Origin: Chersky-840 sp963794615
Lineage (GTDB): Bacteria; Actinomycetota; Acidimicrobiia; Acidimicrobiales; UBA8190
Assembly: GCA_963794615.1 (NCBI GenBank)
Contig: CAWCEP010000006.1
Location: 744,001 to 808,000 of the forward strand
DNA: 64,000 nt
Direction: 5' to 3'
Within the stretch, counting starts at the first letter, position 1; the number at the start of each line of letters is the position of its first letter. This document shows, one piece after another, positions 52,755-61,711 of the stretch. The notes beneath the pieces were generated by a model that saw only the letters and a program-made list of their open reading frames with translations, ran no database searches and was not told where the DNA came from. A program made the translations under genes and the position numbers.

Positions 52755-55055
52755 CTAGGGCACGCTCTGGACCGTCCGCGACGGTGACGGCGCGCCATCG
52801 GTCGATGCGATGGGGACGATGCTGTCGGCGGGTCGATCGAGGTCGTGGACATCGACCTCGACCCCGAGCGTCGGGACGACTCTCTCGAGCCACCGGGGCA
52901 TGTACCAATTGGCGTGTCCGAGCAGCTCCATCACCGACGGGACGAGCACGAGGCGGACGAGACTGGCATCGATCAGGATCGACGCGGCCAGACCGAGCCC
53001 GAAGACCTTCAGGATCCGGAGCGGGTCACCGATCACGAAGGAGCCGAAGACACAGATCATGATCGCGGCCGCCGAGGTGATGACCCGTGCCGTCTTGGCC
53101 AAGCCGTCGGCAACGGCCGAGGAGTTGTCCCCTGTCAGTCGCCACTCCTCGCGCATCCGACTCAGCAGGAAGACCTCGTAGTCCATCGAGAGGCCGAAGA
53201 GGATGGTGAACATCATCAGGGGGATCCATGGGTCGATGGGCCCGGTATGGCCGATCCCGATGACCGAACCCCCCCAACCCCATTGGAAGACGGCCACGAT
53301 GACCCCGTAGGCAGCCCCGACCGACAGGAGGTTCATGATGGCTGCTTTCACCGGGATCACCACCGAACGGAAGACCGCCATGAGCAACAACAACGCCAGC
53401 ACGATCACCGCCGCGATCACCCAGGGAAGTCGGTGGGCCAGGTAGTTCGACGCGTCGACACCCGCCGCCGTCTCCCCGCCGACGAGCACCCGTAACCCGG
53501 TGCCGGCGGTGGCGTGGGGGATGACCGTCGTCCGGAGCGTGGCGACGAGTTGCGAGGTCTGCGCTGCCTGCGGTGCCGTGGTCGGGTAGGCGATGATCAC
53601 CGCCGCGTTGTGGTCGGCGCTGACCTCCACCGGTGCCGCGAAGGCGATGCCCGGTGTGGTCCGCAAGGCGACGTCCACCTTTTGCATCGTGGTTGCGTCC
53701 TGCTCGGTCGACAGGGGGGCAGCGACGACGAGAGGACCGTTGAAGCCGGGACCGAAGCCCTGGGCCAACAGGTCGTAGGCCTGGCGCGTCGTCAAGGTGG
53801 TCGGGTCGTTGCCGGCGTCGGTGAAGGCCAGGCGCATCGAGAACAACGGGATCGCCAGAGCCACCAACGCCATCAGGGCGAGGATGGCGAAGGTCCACGG
53901 ACGCCGCTGGATCGCCCGGCTCCAGCGGTACCAGAAGCTGTCGGGCGCCGGGGTGGCACCGGTTTGCAGCAGCCGGGGCAGGTGCATGCGGTCGATGGCG
54001 CGTCCCGCGAACCCCAACATGGCGGGTAGCAGGGTGAGCGCGCCCGCCATCACCAGGAGGACGGCGGCGATGGTCCCGACGGCAAGACCCTGGAGGAACG
54101 GCAACTGCAAGAGAAAGAGGCCCAGGAGCGAGATGACCACCGTCGATCCGGCAAACAGGACGGCTCGTCCCGAGGTGGCCAGCGCGGTCGCCACCGCGTG
54201 GCGCGGGTCGCGACCCTCGAATAGTCCCTGTCGATACCGGGTGACGATGAACAAGGCGTAGTCGATTCCCACGCCCAGCCCAATCATGGCCAACATCTCG
54301 GGAGCGAAGATCGGGACGTTCAAGATGTGGCTGAGGAGATCCTCCAGCGCGAAGCCGATGGCGATCCCGAACAGCGCCGTCAGGATCGGCAGGCCCATCG
54401 CCACCACCGAACCGAACGCGATGAGCATGACGATCATCGCCCCGAGGATCCCGGCCCCTTCGCTCGGTCCCGGCGCGGCGGTGATCACGTTGCCGATGGG
54501 GCCACCGCCCAGGGCGATGTGATAGCCGGGCCGGTCGAATGATTCGGCGACCGAGATGACCTTCTTGACCGCAGCATTCGGCACCTTGGACACGTCCTGG
54601 TTGAACTGCACGACGGCAAAGGCGATGCGCTGGTTCGACGAGATCTGATGACTGGTGGGATCGAACGGACTGCGCACGACCGAGACATGGGGCAGGTGGG
54701 CCAACCGGTCGACCATGGTCGTCGTCACGGACCGGTCGGCCGGTGCCTCGATGGAGCCGGTGGTCGAGATGACCACATCGGCGCTCGTGCCCGCCGTCTT
54801 CGGGAAACGGGCGGTCAACAGGTTCTGCACCTGCTGCGACGCCGAGTTGCCCGAGCCGAACGAGTCTTGGAATCGGCTGCCCATGGACTGGGCCACGACG
54901 GTGATGACGATGATCGCCCCGATCCACAGGAGCAGCACCCGGCGGCGGTGGTCGTAGCACCAGCCCGCCAGGCGCCCCAAGGCGGAGTGCTCGGCCGTCC
55001 GCGGTCGTGAGGGCGAAGAGGCGGCAGTCCGGGAGGTGGGATTGCTATAATTCAT
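52755..55055 (-). CDS. MMPL/RND-superfamily transporter, copy 1
   Basis: Protein of 766 residues. The first helix is LLLWIGAIIVITVVAQSM. Two RND repeats follow, each with an extracytoplasmic loop and a bundle of five helices; AMIGLGVGIDYALFIVTRYR and FTILFGLSMDYEVFLLSRMR carry the conserved Asp-Tyr pairs used for proton coupling. The family exports lipids, siderophores or drugs. The ATG at 55055 has no ribosome site but lies about 10 bases after a TATAAC, and both are inside an operator palindrome, which suggests a leaderless mRNA. It is divergent from a TetR gene. Confidence 0.93.
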   Translation of the reverse strand: MNYSNPTSRTAASSPSRPRTAEHSALGRLAGWCYDHRRRVLLLWIGAIIVITVVAQSMGSRFQDSFGSGNSASQQVQNLLTARFPKTAGTSADVVISTTGSIEAPADRSVTTTMVDRLAHLPHVSVVRSPFDPTSHQISSNQRIAFAVVQFNQDVSKVPNAAVKKVISVAESFDRPGYHIALGGGPIGNVITAAPGPSEGAGILGAMIVMLIAFGSVVAMGLPILTALFGIAIGFALEDLLSHILNVPIFAPEMLAMIGLGVGIDYALFIVTRYRQGLFEGRDPRHAVATALATSGRAVLFAGSTVVISLLGLFLLQLPFLQGLAVGTIAAVLLVMAGALTLLPAMLGFAGRAIDRMHLPRLLQTGATPAPDSFWYRWSRAIQRRPWTFAILALMALVALAIPLFSMRLAFTDAGNDPTTLTTRQAYDLLAQGFGPGFNGPLVVAAPLSTEQDATTMQKVDVALRTTPGIAFAAPVEVSADHNAAVIIAYPTTAPQAAQTSQLVATLRTTVIPHATAGTGLRVLVGGETAAGVDASNYLAHRLPWVIAAVIVLALLLLMAVFRSVVIPVKAAIMNLLSVGAAYGVIVAVFQWGWGGSVIGIGHTGPIDPWIPLMMFTILFGLSMDYEVFLLSRMREEWRLTGDNSSAVADGLAKTARVITSAAAIMICVFGSFVIGDPLRILKVFGLGLAASILIDASLVRLVLVPSVMELLGHANWYMPRWLERVVPTLGVEVDVHDLDRPADSIVPIASTDGAPSPSRTVQSVP

Positions 55056-55072
55056 CACTGATGAGTTATAGC
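55044..55072. promoter_or_regulatory. 29-bp operator palindrome over the MMPL start and divergent promoters
   Basis: Symmetric around 55058: arms GCTATAA (55044-55050) and TTATAGC (55066-55072), and inner TCATCA/TGATGA. Thirteen of fourteen base pairs match. It contains a perfect TATAAT (55046-55051) for the rightward TetR gene and TATAAC on the other strand for the leftward MMPL gene, and overlaps the MMPL ATG. A TetR dimer bound here should block both. Confidence 0.85.
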
Positions 55073-55122
55073 ACGGCTTGGGCCCGTCATGGAAGAGCGT
55101 TCCAATCCCCGGGGCCCCGGTG

Positions 55123-55713
55123 ATGGTGGGTCGGGGCCGGCGCCCGGGCAACGTCGATACCCGGGCCGAGATCGTCGCCGCCGCTCGAGCGGCCTTCGCC
55201 GAGGAGGGATACGCCGAGGCGAGCATGCGTGGCATCGCCCGCCGCGCCCGGGTGGACCCCGCCCTGGTCCACCACTACTTCTCTGACAAGGCGGCCCTCT
55301 TCGTCGAGACCATGGCCCTGCCCGTCGATCCCCGAGAGATACAGACAGACGTGGAGGCCAGGGGCTTCAGTGGCGAGCGCCTCATCGAGCGCTTTCTGGC
55401 CCGGTGGGAGCGGGACGGGGAATCGGGCTCCCTCCAGTTCGTCGGTCTGGCCCAGGCCATGGTCGCCTCCCCTGACGTCGCGGACAACATCCGCCAGTTC
55501 GTCGCCGAGCGCATCGGACTGCACGGCGCTCCCGGCGATGACGGGGCGACCAAGGAGATGCGGCGGTCCCTCGTGTCGTCGCAACTTCTCGGCATCGCCT
55601 GGAACCGCTATGTCATGCGCATGGAGCCCATGGCGTCGGCCAGTCGAGCGGAGGTCGCTCGGTGGGCGGGGCCCACCATCGATCGTTACGCATCGGGCCC
55701 GCTCTTCGACTGA
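55123..55713 (+). CDS. TetR-family regulator of MMPL copy 1
   Basis: Protein of 196 residues from MVGRGRRPGNVDTRAEIVAA. A TTG start 15 codons earlier is possible but poorer. HTH: EEGYAEASMRGIARRARVDP and ALVHHYFSDKAALFVETM. The C-terminal half (FVGLAQAMVASPDVADNIRQ, LLGIAWNRYVMRMEPMASAS) resembles the PF17920-type TetR C-terminal domain. It diverges from the MMPL gene across the palindrome at 55044-55072, so self- and transporter repression relieved by a ligand is the expected circuit. Confidence 0.9.
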   Translation: MVGRGRRPGNVDTRAEIVAAARAAFAEEGYAEASMRGIARRARVDPALVHHYFSDKAALFVETMALPVDPREIQTDVEARGFSGERLIERFLARWERDGESGSLQFVGLAQAMVASPDVADNIRQFVAERIGLHGAPGDDGATKEMRRSLVSSQLLGIAWNRYVMRMEPMASASRAEVARWAGPTIDRYASGPLFD

Positions 55714-55748
55714 CCGGCGCCATGGTGACGGCGACGGCGACGGGGCGA

Positions 55749-56534
55749 TTACAGGATCGTCGCCGCGTAGTCCGGAACGTGGCGGTACCGATCCCGGGGC
55801 GGTCGCTTGTAATCGCCGGCGGCGGGGCGCGGAGGAAGCTTGATCTTCGCCGTCTTGCGACTCTGGTAGGGAACGACGGAGAGCAGATGGGCCATGCAGT
55901 TGAGCCGGGCCCGTTTCTTGTCGTCGGCCTCGACCTCGTACCAAGGTGAGTCGGGCAGATCGCAGTGCGCGAACATCTCGTCCTTGGCCTTGGAGTACTC
56001 CACCCAGCGGTTGCGGCCCTCGATGTCCATCTCGCTCAGCTTCCACCGCTTCAACGGGGCGTGCAGGCGCTCCTTGAACCTCCGCTCCTGCTCCTCGTCG
56101 CTCACCGAGAACCAGTACTTCACCAAGATGATGCCGTCGTCGATGAGCATGCGCTCGAAGGCCGGGCACTGCCGGAGGAACCGGTGGTACTCCTCGTCGG
56201 TGCACAGTCCCATGACGCGCTCGACACCGGCCCGGTTGTACCAACTGCGGTCGAACAGGACGATCTCGCCACCGGCGGGCAGGTGGACGATGTAGCGCTG
56301 GAAGTACCACTCGGTTTTCTCGCGATCACTGGGCACGGGCAGCGCCGCGACGCGACACCAGCGAGGGTTGAGGTACTCGGTGATCCGCTTGATCACTCCC
56401 CCTTTCCCCGCCGCGTCGCGGCCTTCGACGACGATGACCACCCGCTTCCCCTCGTCCCGAACCCAGCGCTGCATCTTCACCAGCTCTTCTTGGAGGTGGA
56501 GAAGCGCTCTGTCGTAGACGCTGGTGTCAGCCAT
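55749..56534 (-). CDS. ppk2: Polyphosphate kinase 2 (PPK2) family
   Basis: Protein of 261 residues from MADTSVYDRALLHLQEELVK; upstream frame extension lacks a start signal. Walker A is VEGRDAAGKGGVIKRI, Walker B is IVLFDRSWYNRAGVERVMG, and the Arg-rich lid is RRFKERLHAPLKRWKLSEMD. Length and motifs suit the class I PPK2 group. It transfers phosphate between polyphosphate and nucleoside diphosphates, mostly making GTP or ATP. It is transcribed alone, converging on the first TetR gene; its role as an energy buffer matches the dormancy theme of the neighbouring region. Confidence 0.93.
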   Translation of the reverse strand: MADTSVYDRALLHLQEELVKMQRWVRDEGKRVVIVVEGRDAAGKGGVIKRITEYLNPRWCRVAALPVPSDREKTEWYFQRYIVHLPAGGEIVLFDRSWYNRAGVERVMGLCTDEEYHRFLRQCPAFERMLIDDGIILVKYWFSVSDEEQERRFKERLHAPLKRWKLSEMDIEGRNRWVEYSKAKDEMFAHCDLPDSPWYEVEADDKKRARLNCMAHLLSVVPYQSRKTAKIKLPPRPAAGDYKRPPRDRYRHVPDYAATIL

Positions 56535-56739
56535 GCCCCCATCCTGCCCTCGGCCGTGAGGCCGGGGAGGAACGTCGGGACGAAAGGACGGGAACGAGGA
56601 CGCCCCGCGGCCCACGCGGCCTCCCGGCGCGAGAGACTGTCCCGGTCGCTTCCCCTCGCTCGCTGTCTGGGGAGCGGCGTTTCGCCATGTGCTCGGGGTC
56701 GAATGGCGGCCATGCGGTTGCGCCACGGTTACGCCACCT

Positions 56740-56759
56740 ACCGTACGATACGGTATCGT
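56740..56759. promoter_or_regulatory. Overlapping palindromes upstream of the second TetR gene
   Basis: TACCGTA (56740-56746) pairs with TACGGTA (56750-56756), and ACGATAC (56745-56751) pairs with GTATCGT (56753-56759) around one base. These are perfect, overlapping and AT-richer than their surroundings, as TetR operators often are. They lie about 50 bases upstream of the ATG at 56807. Confidence 0.75.
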
Positions 56760-56806
56760 TTCTAAATCCTCGAGGAGCGCACTCCCGACATGACGGGCGA
56801 CGGACC

Positions 56807-57451
56807 ATGAGCACCGCAAAGATCTCCGAAGCTGAGCACCACGCCGGTCGACCCCTCGACGCCTCGCGTGACATCGCCCTGCGGGAGGCGGCCCTGGAGC
56901 TCCTGACCGAAATCGGCTACGACCGGCTGACGATCGAGGCGGTGGCGTCTCGGGCCCGGGCGAGCAAGACGACGATCTATCGACGTTGGACGGGCAAGGC
57001 CGAATTGGTCGTCGACGCGCTCAACGGCCTGAGGGCAACTGCACCGGTCCCCGACACCGGCTCGCTTCGAGGGGACCTCGAGGCGATCGCGAGGAGCGCG
57101 GCGAGCACCGACAACCGATTCGACGCGCAACTCACGATCGGTCTCATCACCGCGCTGGCTCGCGACGCCGAGCTCCGCCTCGCCTTTCGAGAGCGATTGA
57201 TCGATCCTCACGCCGCGCGGCTGAAGCAGGTGTTCGAACGGGCTGTGGGGCGCGGCGAGGTTCCGGCGGATCGCAACCTCGACCTTCTCGTGTCGCTCTT
57301 CCCCGCTCTCGTCATTCATCACGTCCTGATCTTCGGGGAGTTCCCGGAAGCTCAGTTCGTCGAGCAAGTGATGCACGACGTCATCCTGCCTTTGGCCACA
57401 GCTCCGTCGGGCCCGCCCCGGACGGCGCCCCCATCTCCGCCGGGAAGTTGA
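56807..57451 (+). CDS. TetR-family regulator of MMPL copy 2
   Basis: Protein of 214 residues from MSTAKISEAEHHAGRPLDAS. The HTH reads LRLTEIGYDR-like, with LTIEAVASRARASKTTIYRR and WTGKAELVVDAL. The C-terminal half (DRNLDLLVSLFPALVIHHVL) is the usual ligand domain of this subgroup (TetR_C_11-like). It is 107 bases upstream of the MMPL gene on the same strand, so one transcript is likely and the palindromes at 56740-56759 would control both. Confidence 0.9.
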   Translation: MSTAKISEAEHHAGRPLDASRDIALREAALELLTEIGYDRLTIEAVASRARASKTTIYRRWTGKAELVVDALNGLRATAPVPDTGSLRGDLEAIARSAASTDNRFDAQLTIGLITALARDAELRLAFRERLIDPHAARLKQVFERAVGRGEVPADRNLDLLVSLFPALVIHHVLIFGEFPEAQFVEQVMHDVILPLATAPSGPPRTAPPSPPGS

Positions 57452-57558
57452 GGGTGCGTGGTGCGGCGCGGAGTGGCCCCGTCGTCATGATCGTTGAACA
57501 CACGGCATCTCAGATCGGCTGGAAAGTCCAGTCTTCGCAACGTTGAGGAGTTTCGGCA

Positions 57559-59781
57559 ATGCGTCGTCTCGCTACATGGTGTGTCCGGCACCGCCGGTTG
57601 GTGGTCCTGTTCTGGGTCGGCGTCCTGGTCGTGGTCAGCCTGATTTCCAGAGCGGCAGGTTCGGACTACTCGAACAGCTTCTCGTTGCCGAAGACCGAGT
57701 CCGCCGATGCCATCAACCTGCTCGAGGCGGCGTCTCCCACGGTGTCGGGCGATGTCGATCAGATCGTCTTCACCGCCTCGGGCTCGGGTGTGCGCAACCC
57801 CGCCGTCGTCGACCGCATCAACTCGATGTTGGCCCGAGAGGCGAAGGTGCCCCACGTCTCGAACATCGTGTCTCCCTACGGGCCTCAAGGGGCGACCCAT
57901 GTGAGCAAGGACGGAAAGGTCGCCTTCGCCACCGTGACGTTCGACAAACAGGCGCAGAATCTCTCGACCGCCATCGCCAAGGACCTCGTCACGACGGCCC
58001 AGTCGGCCGATACCGCCGGCCTCCAGGTAGCAGTGTCGGGGCAACTCGCCGAGGAAGCGACCCGGCCGGCGATCGGAGGGACGGGGATCGGTGTGCTCCT
58101 GGCCGCCGTTGTGCTCCTGCTCGTCTTCGGGTCCCTCTTTGCCATGGCCCTGCCCCTCATCTCGGCCCTGGCCTCGCTCGGCACCGCCGTGGGGTTGATC
58201 GGACTGCTGAGCCACGTCATGAAGATGCCGGAGTTCTCGACCACGCTGGTGCTCCTGATCGGGCTGGGGGTGGGCATCGACTACGCCCTGTTCATCGTGA
58301 CTCGCCACCGCCAGGGGCTCATCGCGGGACGTGATGTTGAGTCATCGATCGTCACGGCGGTCAACACATCGGGCCGCGCTGTCCTGTTCGCCGGGATCAT
58401 CGTCTGTATCGCGCTTCTGGGCATGTTCGCGCTTGGAGTGTCGTTCCTGTACGGCTTGGCCGTGGCGGCCGCACTCGGTGTCGCCCTCACGATGATCGCC
58501 GCCCTGACCCTGTTGCCGGCCCTCCTCGGGTTCATCGGTCCTCGGGTCCTGTCGCGCCGACAGAAGGCCCACTTGGCGAAGAACGGCCCCCGCATCGTGG
58601 GCACCGGCACGAAGGGATTCTGGCCACGCTGGGCCGACATCGTCCGGCGCCGCCCCGCGCTGCCGGCGGGCATCGCGCTGGTGCTCATCGTGATCATCGC
58701 CCTGCCCTTCTTCTCGCTGCGCCTGGGGTCGGCCGACCAGGGGAACGATCCGGTGGGGTCCACGACGCGCCAGGCCTACGACATGTTGGCGCAGGGCTTC
58801 GGTCCGGGTTTCAACGGGCCACTCGAGCTCGTGGCCGTCGTGCCCGACACGGCCCAAGACGGTGCACTCAACCGGGTCGTCACCGCGGTGGGAGCCCAGC
58901 CCGGTGTGGCCCGGGTGGCGCCCCCGGTGCTGATCCCGTCCCGGCACGGCTCCGACGTGGCATTGATCAACGTGTATCCGACCAGCGCACCGCAGGACGC
59001 GGCCACGACGAGCCTCGTCTACCACCTCCGCCAGGTCACCATCCCGGCCGCGATCTCAGGATCGGGTCTGACCGTGCTCGTGGGGGGGACGACCGCCATC
59101 TTCATCGACTTCGCTCACGTGCTGTCAGCCAAGCTCCCGCTCTTCATCGGTCTCGTGGTCCTGCTCTCGTTCTTGCTGCTGTCGATGGTGTTTCGAAGCA
59201 TCGTCATTCCGCTCGTGTCGGCGGCCATGAACGTGCTCTCGATCGGCGCCGCCTTCGGGATCCTCGTCGCCGTGTTCCAATGGGGCTGGCTCGGCTCGAT
59301 CATCGGCGTCAACCGGGCCGGGCCGGTCGAAGCGTTCCTGCCGGTCATGCTCTTCGCCATCCTCTTTGGCCTGTCCATGGACTACCAGGTCTTTCTCGTC
59401 ACGCGTATCCACGAGGAGTGGCTTCGCACCGGCGACAACCAACTCGCGGTGCGAAACGCTCTGGCCGCCACGGGCAAGACCATCACCGCCGCCGCCCTGA
59501 TCATGATCCTCGTCTTCGGCGCCTTCATCCTGGGAGGCGAGCGGGTGATCAAGGAATTCGGGTTGGGACTGGCCGGTGGGATCCTGGTGGACGCGGTCGT
59601 GATCCGAATGGCCGTGGTCCCCTCGGTCATGCTTCTCATCGGCAAGGCGAACTGGTGGTTCCCCGCGTCACTGGACCGGGTGCTGCCCCATATCGGGCTC
59701 GAGCACCCCGAAGCACCCCAGGCCGACAGCGCGGTCGAAGGTGAGCCCGGCGGCGGACCGCACGATCTGGTGAAGGTCTGA
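57559..59781 (+). CDS. MMPL/RND-superfamily transporter, copy 2
   Basis: Protein of 740 residues, with a GAGGAG-type site before the ATG. The first helix is LVVLFWVGVLVVVSLISRAA. LVLLIGLGVGIDYALFIVTR and MLFAILFGLSMDYQVFLVTR carry the proton-relay Asp-Tyr pairs; a dozen helices in two bundles are evident. It resembles copy 1 in arrangement but differs across most of the loops, so they are paralogues from an older duplication. Its TetR gene is immediately upstream. Probable role: efflux of a lipid, drug or fatty compound. Confidence 0.93.
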   Translation: MRRLATWCVRHRRLVVLFWVGVLVVVSLISRAAGSDYSNSFSLPKTESADAINLLEAASPTVSGDVDQIVFTASGSGVRNPAVVDRINSMLAREAKVPHVSNIVSPYGPQGATHVSKDGKVAFATVTFDKQAQNLSTAIAKDLVTTAQSADTAGLQVAVSGQLAEEATRPAIGGTGIGVLLAAVVLLLVFGSLFAMALPLISALASLGTAVGLIGLLSHVMKMPEFSTTLVLLIGLGVGIDYALFIVTRHRQGLIAGRDVESSIVTAVNTSGRAVLFAGIIVCIALLGMFALGVSFLYGLAVAAALGVALTMIAALTLLPALLGFIGPRVLSRRQKAHLAKNGPRIVGTGTKGFWPRWADIVRRRPALPAGIALVLIVIIALPFFSLRLGSADQGNDPVGSTTRQAYDMLAQGFGPGFNGPLELVAVVPDTAQDGALNRVVTAVGAQPGVARVAPPVLIPSRHGSDVALINVYPTSAPQDAATTSLVYHLRQVTIPAAISGSGLTVLVGGTTAIFIDFAHVLSAKLPLFIGLVVLLSFLLLSMVFRSIVIPLVSAAMNVLSIGAAFGILVAVFQWGWLGSIIGVNRAGPVEAFLPVMLFAILFGLSMDYQVFLVTRIHEEWLRTGDNQLAVRNALAATGKTITAAALIMILVFGAFILGGERVIKEFGLGLAGGILVDAVVIRMAVVPSVMLLIGKANWWFPASLDRVLPHIGLEHPEAPQADSAVEGEPGGGPHDLVKV

Positions 59782-59806
59782 GAGGCGTCTCCTCGAGATA
59801 GCCGCC

Positions 59807-59828
59807 GACCTCGGTCATGACCGAGGTC
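59807..59828. promoter_or_regulatory. 22-bp perfect palindrome between the MMPL and AraC-type genes
   Basis: Ten-base arms, GACCTCGGTC (59807-59816) and GACCGAGGTC (59819-59828), with two bases between. A further half-site CGACCGAGG follows at 59833-59841. The short loop makes an operator more likely than a terminator. It is 26 bases past the MMPL stop and 187 bases upstream of the AraC-type start at 60015. Apart from this, 59782-60014 holds no gene. Confidence 0.6.
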
Positions 59829-60014
59829 GTCACGACCGAGGGCGGACAGGCGGACCGGCACCGCTCTGTAGCCGTCGTAGTGCGGCGTGGTGAAGAGGGT
59901 TCCCTCGCCAATCAGATCAGCAACGCCGTCCGTCCACCTGCGACTCCGTCCGATGGCCGAAATCGTGGGAGGCGTGTCATTGACGCTACGCCCGGGACCA
60001 TACAGGCTGGCACC

Positions 60015-61007
60015 ATGCAGCAACGCGCCGTCGTGATCGTCGCCTTTCCCGGGGTCCAGCCCCTCGACGCCGTCGGGCCATTCGAGGTCTTCGCGGGGGC
60101 CACACGCGCCCTCGAGGCCTCGGGCCGGACCGGCGGCTACGGCGTGGTGCTGGCCTCGGCGAGCGGGCCGTGGGTCAGGGCCGAGAGCGGGCTGAGCCTG
60201 GGCACCGACGTGCTGCCCGATCCCGGTGCACGGATCGACACCTTGGTGCTGGCCGGCGGGAACGGCGCGCAAGCGGCACGCCGCGACGAAGGCCTCATCT
60301 CGTGGATCTCGACCGTGGCACCCCGCTGCCGTCGCGTCGCCGCGGTGTGCACGGGAGCCTTTCTGGCCGCGGAGGCCGGTCTGCTCGATGGGCGGCGCGT
60401 CACGACGCACTGGGCCCGGGCCGAGCAGTTGGCCACCGAGTTCCCCGCGCTCGACGTCGACGCCGATCCGATCTACGTCCGCGACGGCAAATGCTGGACC
60501 AGCGCCGGGGTCACCGCCGGCATCGACCTGAGCCTGGCCCTGGTGCAGGACGACTTCGGTGTCGACGTGGCGCAGACCGTGGCCCGGCACCTCGTCATGT
60601 TCCTGCACCGACCGGGAGGTCAGACCCAGTTCGCCTCGCCCGTGTGGGTGCCGCGCGCCGAGCGTTCCGCCGTACGCGCCGTGCAGAGCTTGGTCGAAGC
60701 GGCTCCGGGTGGGGACCACCGCCTCCCTGTCCTCGCCGCCGCGGCGGCGATGAGCGTGCGCCATTTCGCCCGGGTCTTCGGCGCCGAGGTGGGCGAGACG
60801 CCCGGCAAGTTCGTGGAGCGAGTGCGGGTGGAGGCGGCCCGGCGTGAGCTGGAGAGCACTGACGACACCCTGGACGTGGTGGCGGCTCGCTGTGGGTTCG
60901 GCACCGCTGAGACGCTGCGCCGGGTCTTCCAACGTCGACTCAGCGTGGCACCCGACTTCTACCGTCGACGCTTCCGCGTCGTGACCAGCGAAAGGACCTC
61001 TGCGTGA
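60015..61007 (+). CDS. GlxA-type regulator: DJ-1/PfpI domain fused to AraC HTH
   Basis: Protein of 330 residues from MQQRAVVIVAFPGVQPLDAV. The DJ-1/PfpI half (residues 1-190) has DTLVLAGGNGAQAARRDEG and AAVCTGAFLAAEAGLLDGRR with the nucleophile-elbow Cys. The AraC half has LAAAAAMSVRHFARVFGAEV, GETPGKFVERVRVEAARREL and VVAARCGFGTAETLRRVFQR. Such proteins sense a small molecule through the class I GATase-like domain. Its stop overlaps the GTG of the next gene, which is a stand-alone DJ-1/PfpI enzyme, so it probably controls it. The target site may be the palindrome at 59807-59828. Confidence 0.92.
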   Translation: MQQRAVVIVAFPGVQPLDAVGPFEVFAGATRALEASGRTGGYGVVLASASGPWVRAESGLSLGTDVLPDPGARIDTLVLAGGNGAQAARRDEGLISWISTVAPRCRRVAAVCTGAFLAAEAGLLDGRRVTTHWARAEQLATEFPALDVDADPIYVRDGKCWTSAGVTAGIDLSLALVQDDFGVDVAQTVARHLVMFLHRPGGQTQFASPVWVPRAERSAVRAVQSLVEAAPGGDHRLPVLAAAAAMSVRHFARVFGAEVGETPGKFVERVRVEAARRELESTDDTLDVVAARCGFGTAETLRRVFQRRLSVAPDFYRRRFRVVTSERTSA

Positions 61008-61654
61008 GCGACACCGTGCACGTCGTCATCCCCCTCTTCCCGAGGTTCACCGCCCTCGACGGGGTGGGACCGTACGAGGTGCTGCAACGGATCCCTTCGA
61101 TCGAGGTCACGTTCATCGGTCACCGTCGGGGCGAGGTGAGAAGCGACAACGGGATGCTCGGGATCACCGTCGATGCCACCTTCGAGGAGGTGCCCGCGCC
61201 CGACGTCATCGTGTTCCCGGGCGGGGTGGGCACCCGCACCCTCGAGCACGATGACCGCGTGCTCGGGTGGGTACGCCATGCTCATTTGACGACCCGCCTG
61301 ACCACATCGGTCTGCACCGGATCGCTGGTCCTCGGTGCGGCCGGCCTGCTCGACGGTCTCACCGCCACCACGCACTGGTCGTGCTACGCGGGGCTCGAAG
61401 CGCACGGGGCGGTGCCCACGGCGGAGCGCGTGGTGGAGCACCTGGACGAGCGCATCATCACCGCGGCGGGGGTGTCGAGTGGCATCGACATGGCGCTGCG
61501 CGTCGTCGAGCTCGTGGTGGACCGCACCGCGGCGCAGGCCGCTCAGCTGATGATCGAGTACGACCCCGACCCGCCGTACGACACCGGCTCGGTGGCGAAG
61601 TCCGACGAGGTCACCCTCAACCGGGTGATCGAATACGCGCAGCTCCGCCAATGA
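61004..61654 (+). CDS. DJ-1/PfpI family protein (isonitrile-hydratase-like)
   Basis: Protein of 216 residues starting at a GTG that overlaps the upstream stop (GTGA). VHVVIPLFPRFTALDGVGPY and DVIVFPGGVGTRTLEHDDR are followed by TSVCTGSLVLGAAGLLDGLT, with the active-site Cys, and THWSCYAGL. The length and motif set fit the stand-alone group to which isonitrile hydratase and glyoxalase III-like enzymes belong. The actual substrate is unknown. It is coupled to the GlxA-type regulator before it. Confidence 0.88.
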   Translation: MSDTVHVVIPLFPRFTALDGVGPYEVLQRIPSIEVTFIGHRRGEVRSDNGMLGITVDATFEEVPAPDVIVFPGGVGTRTLEHDDRVLGWVRHAHLTTRLTTSVCTGSLVLGAAGLLDGLTATTHWSCYAGLEAHGAVPTAERVVEHLDERIITAAGVSSGIDMALRVVELVVDRTAAQAAQLMIEYDPDPPYDTGSVAKSDEVTLNRVIEYAQLRQ

Positions 61655-61711
61655 TCCGGACGTGTCCCTGTTGCGTTCGGGACACGTTTCCACCTCAGCA
61701 CGTCGGCGTGG

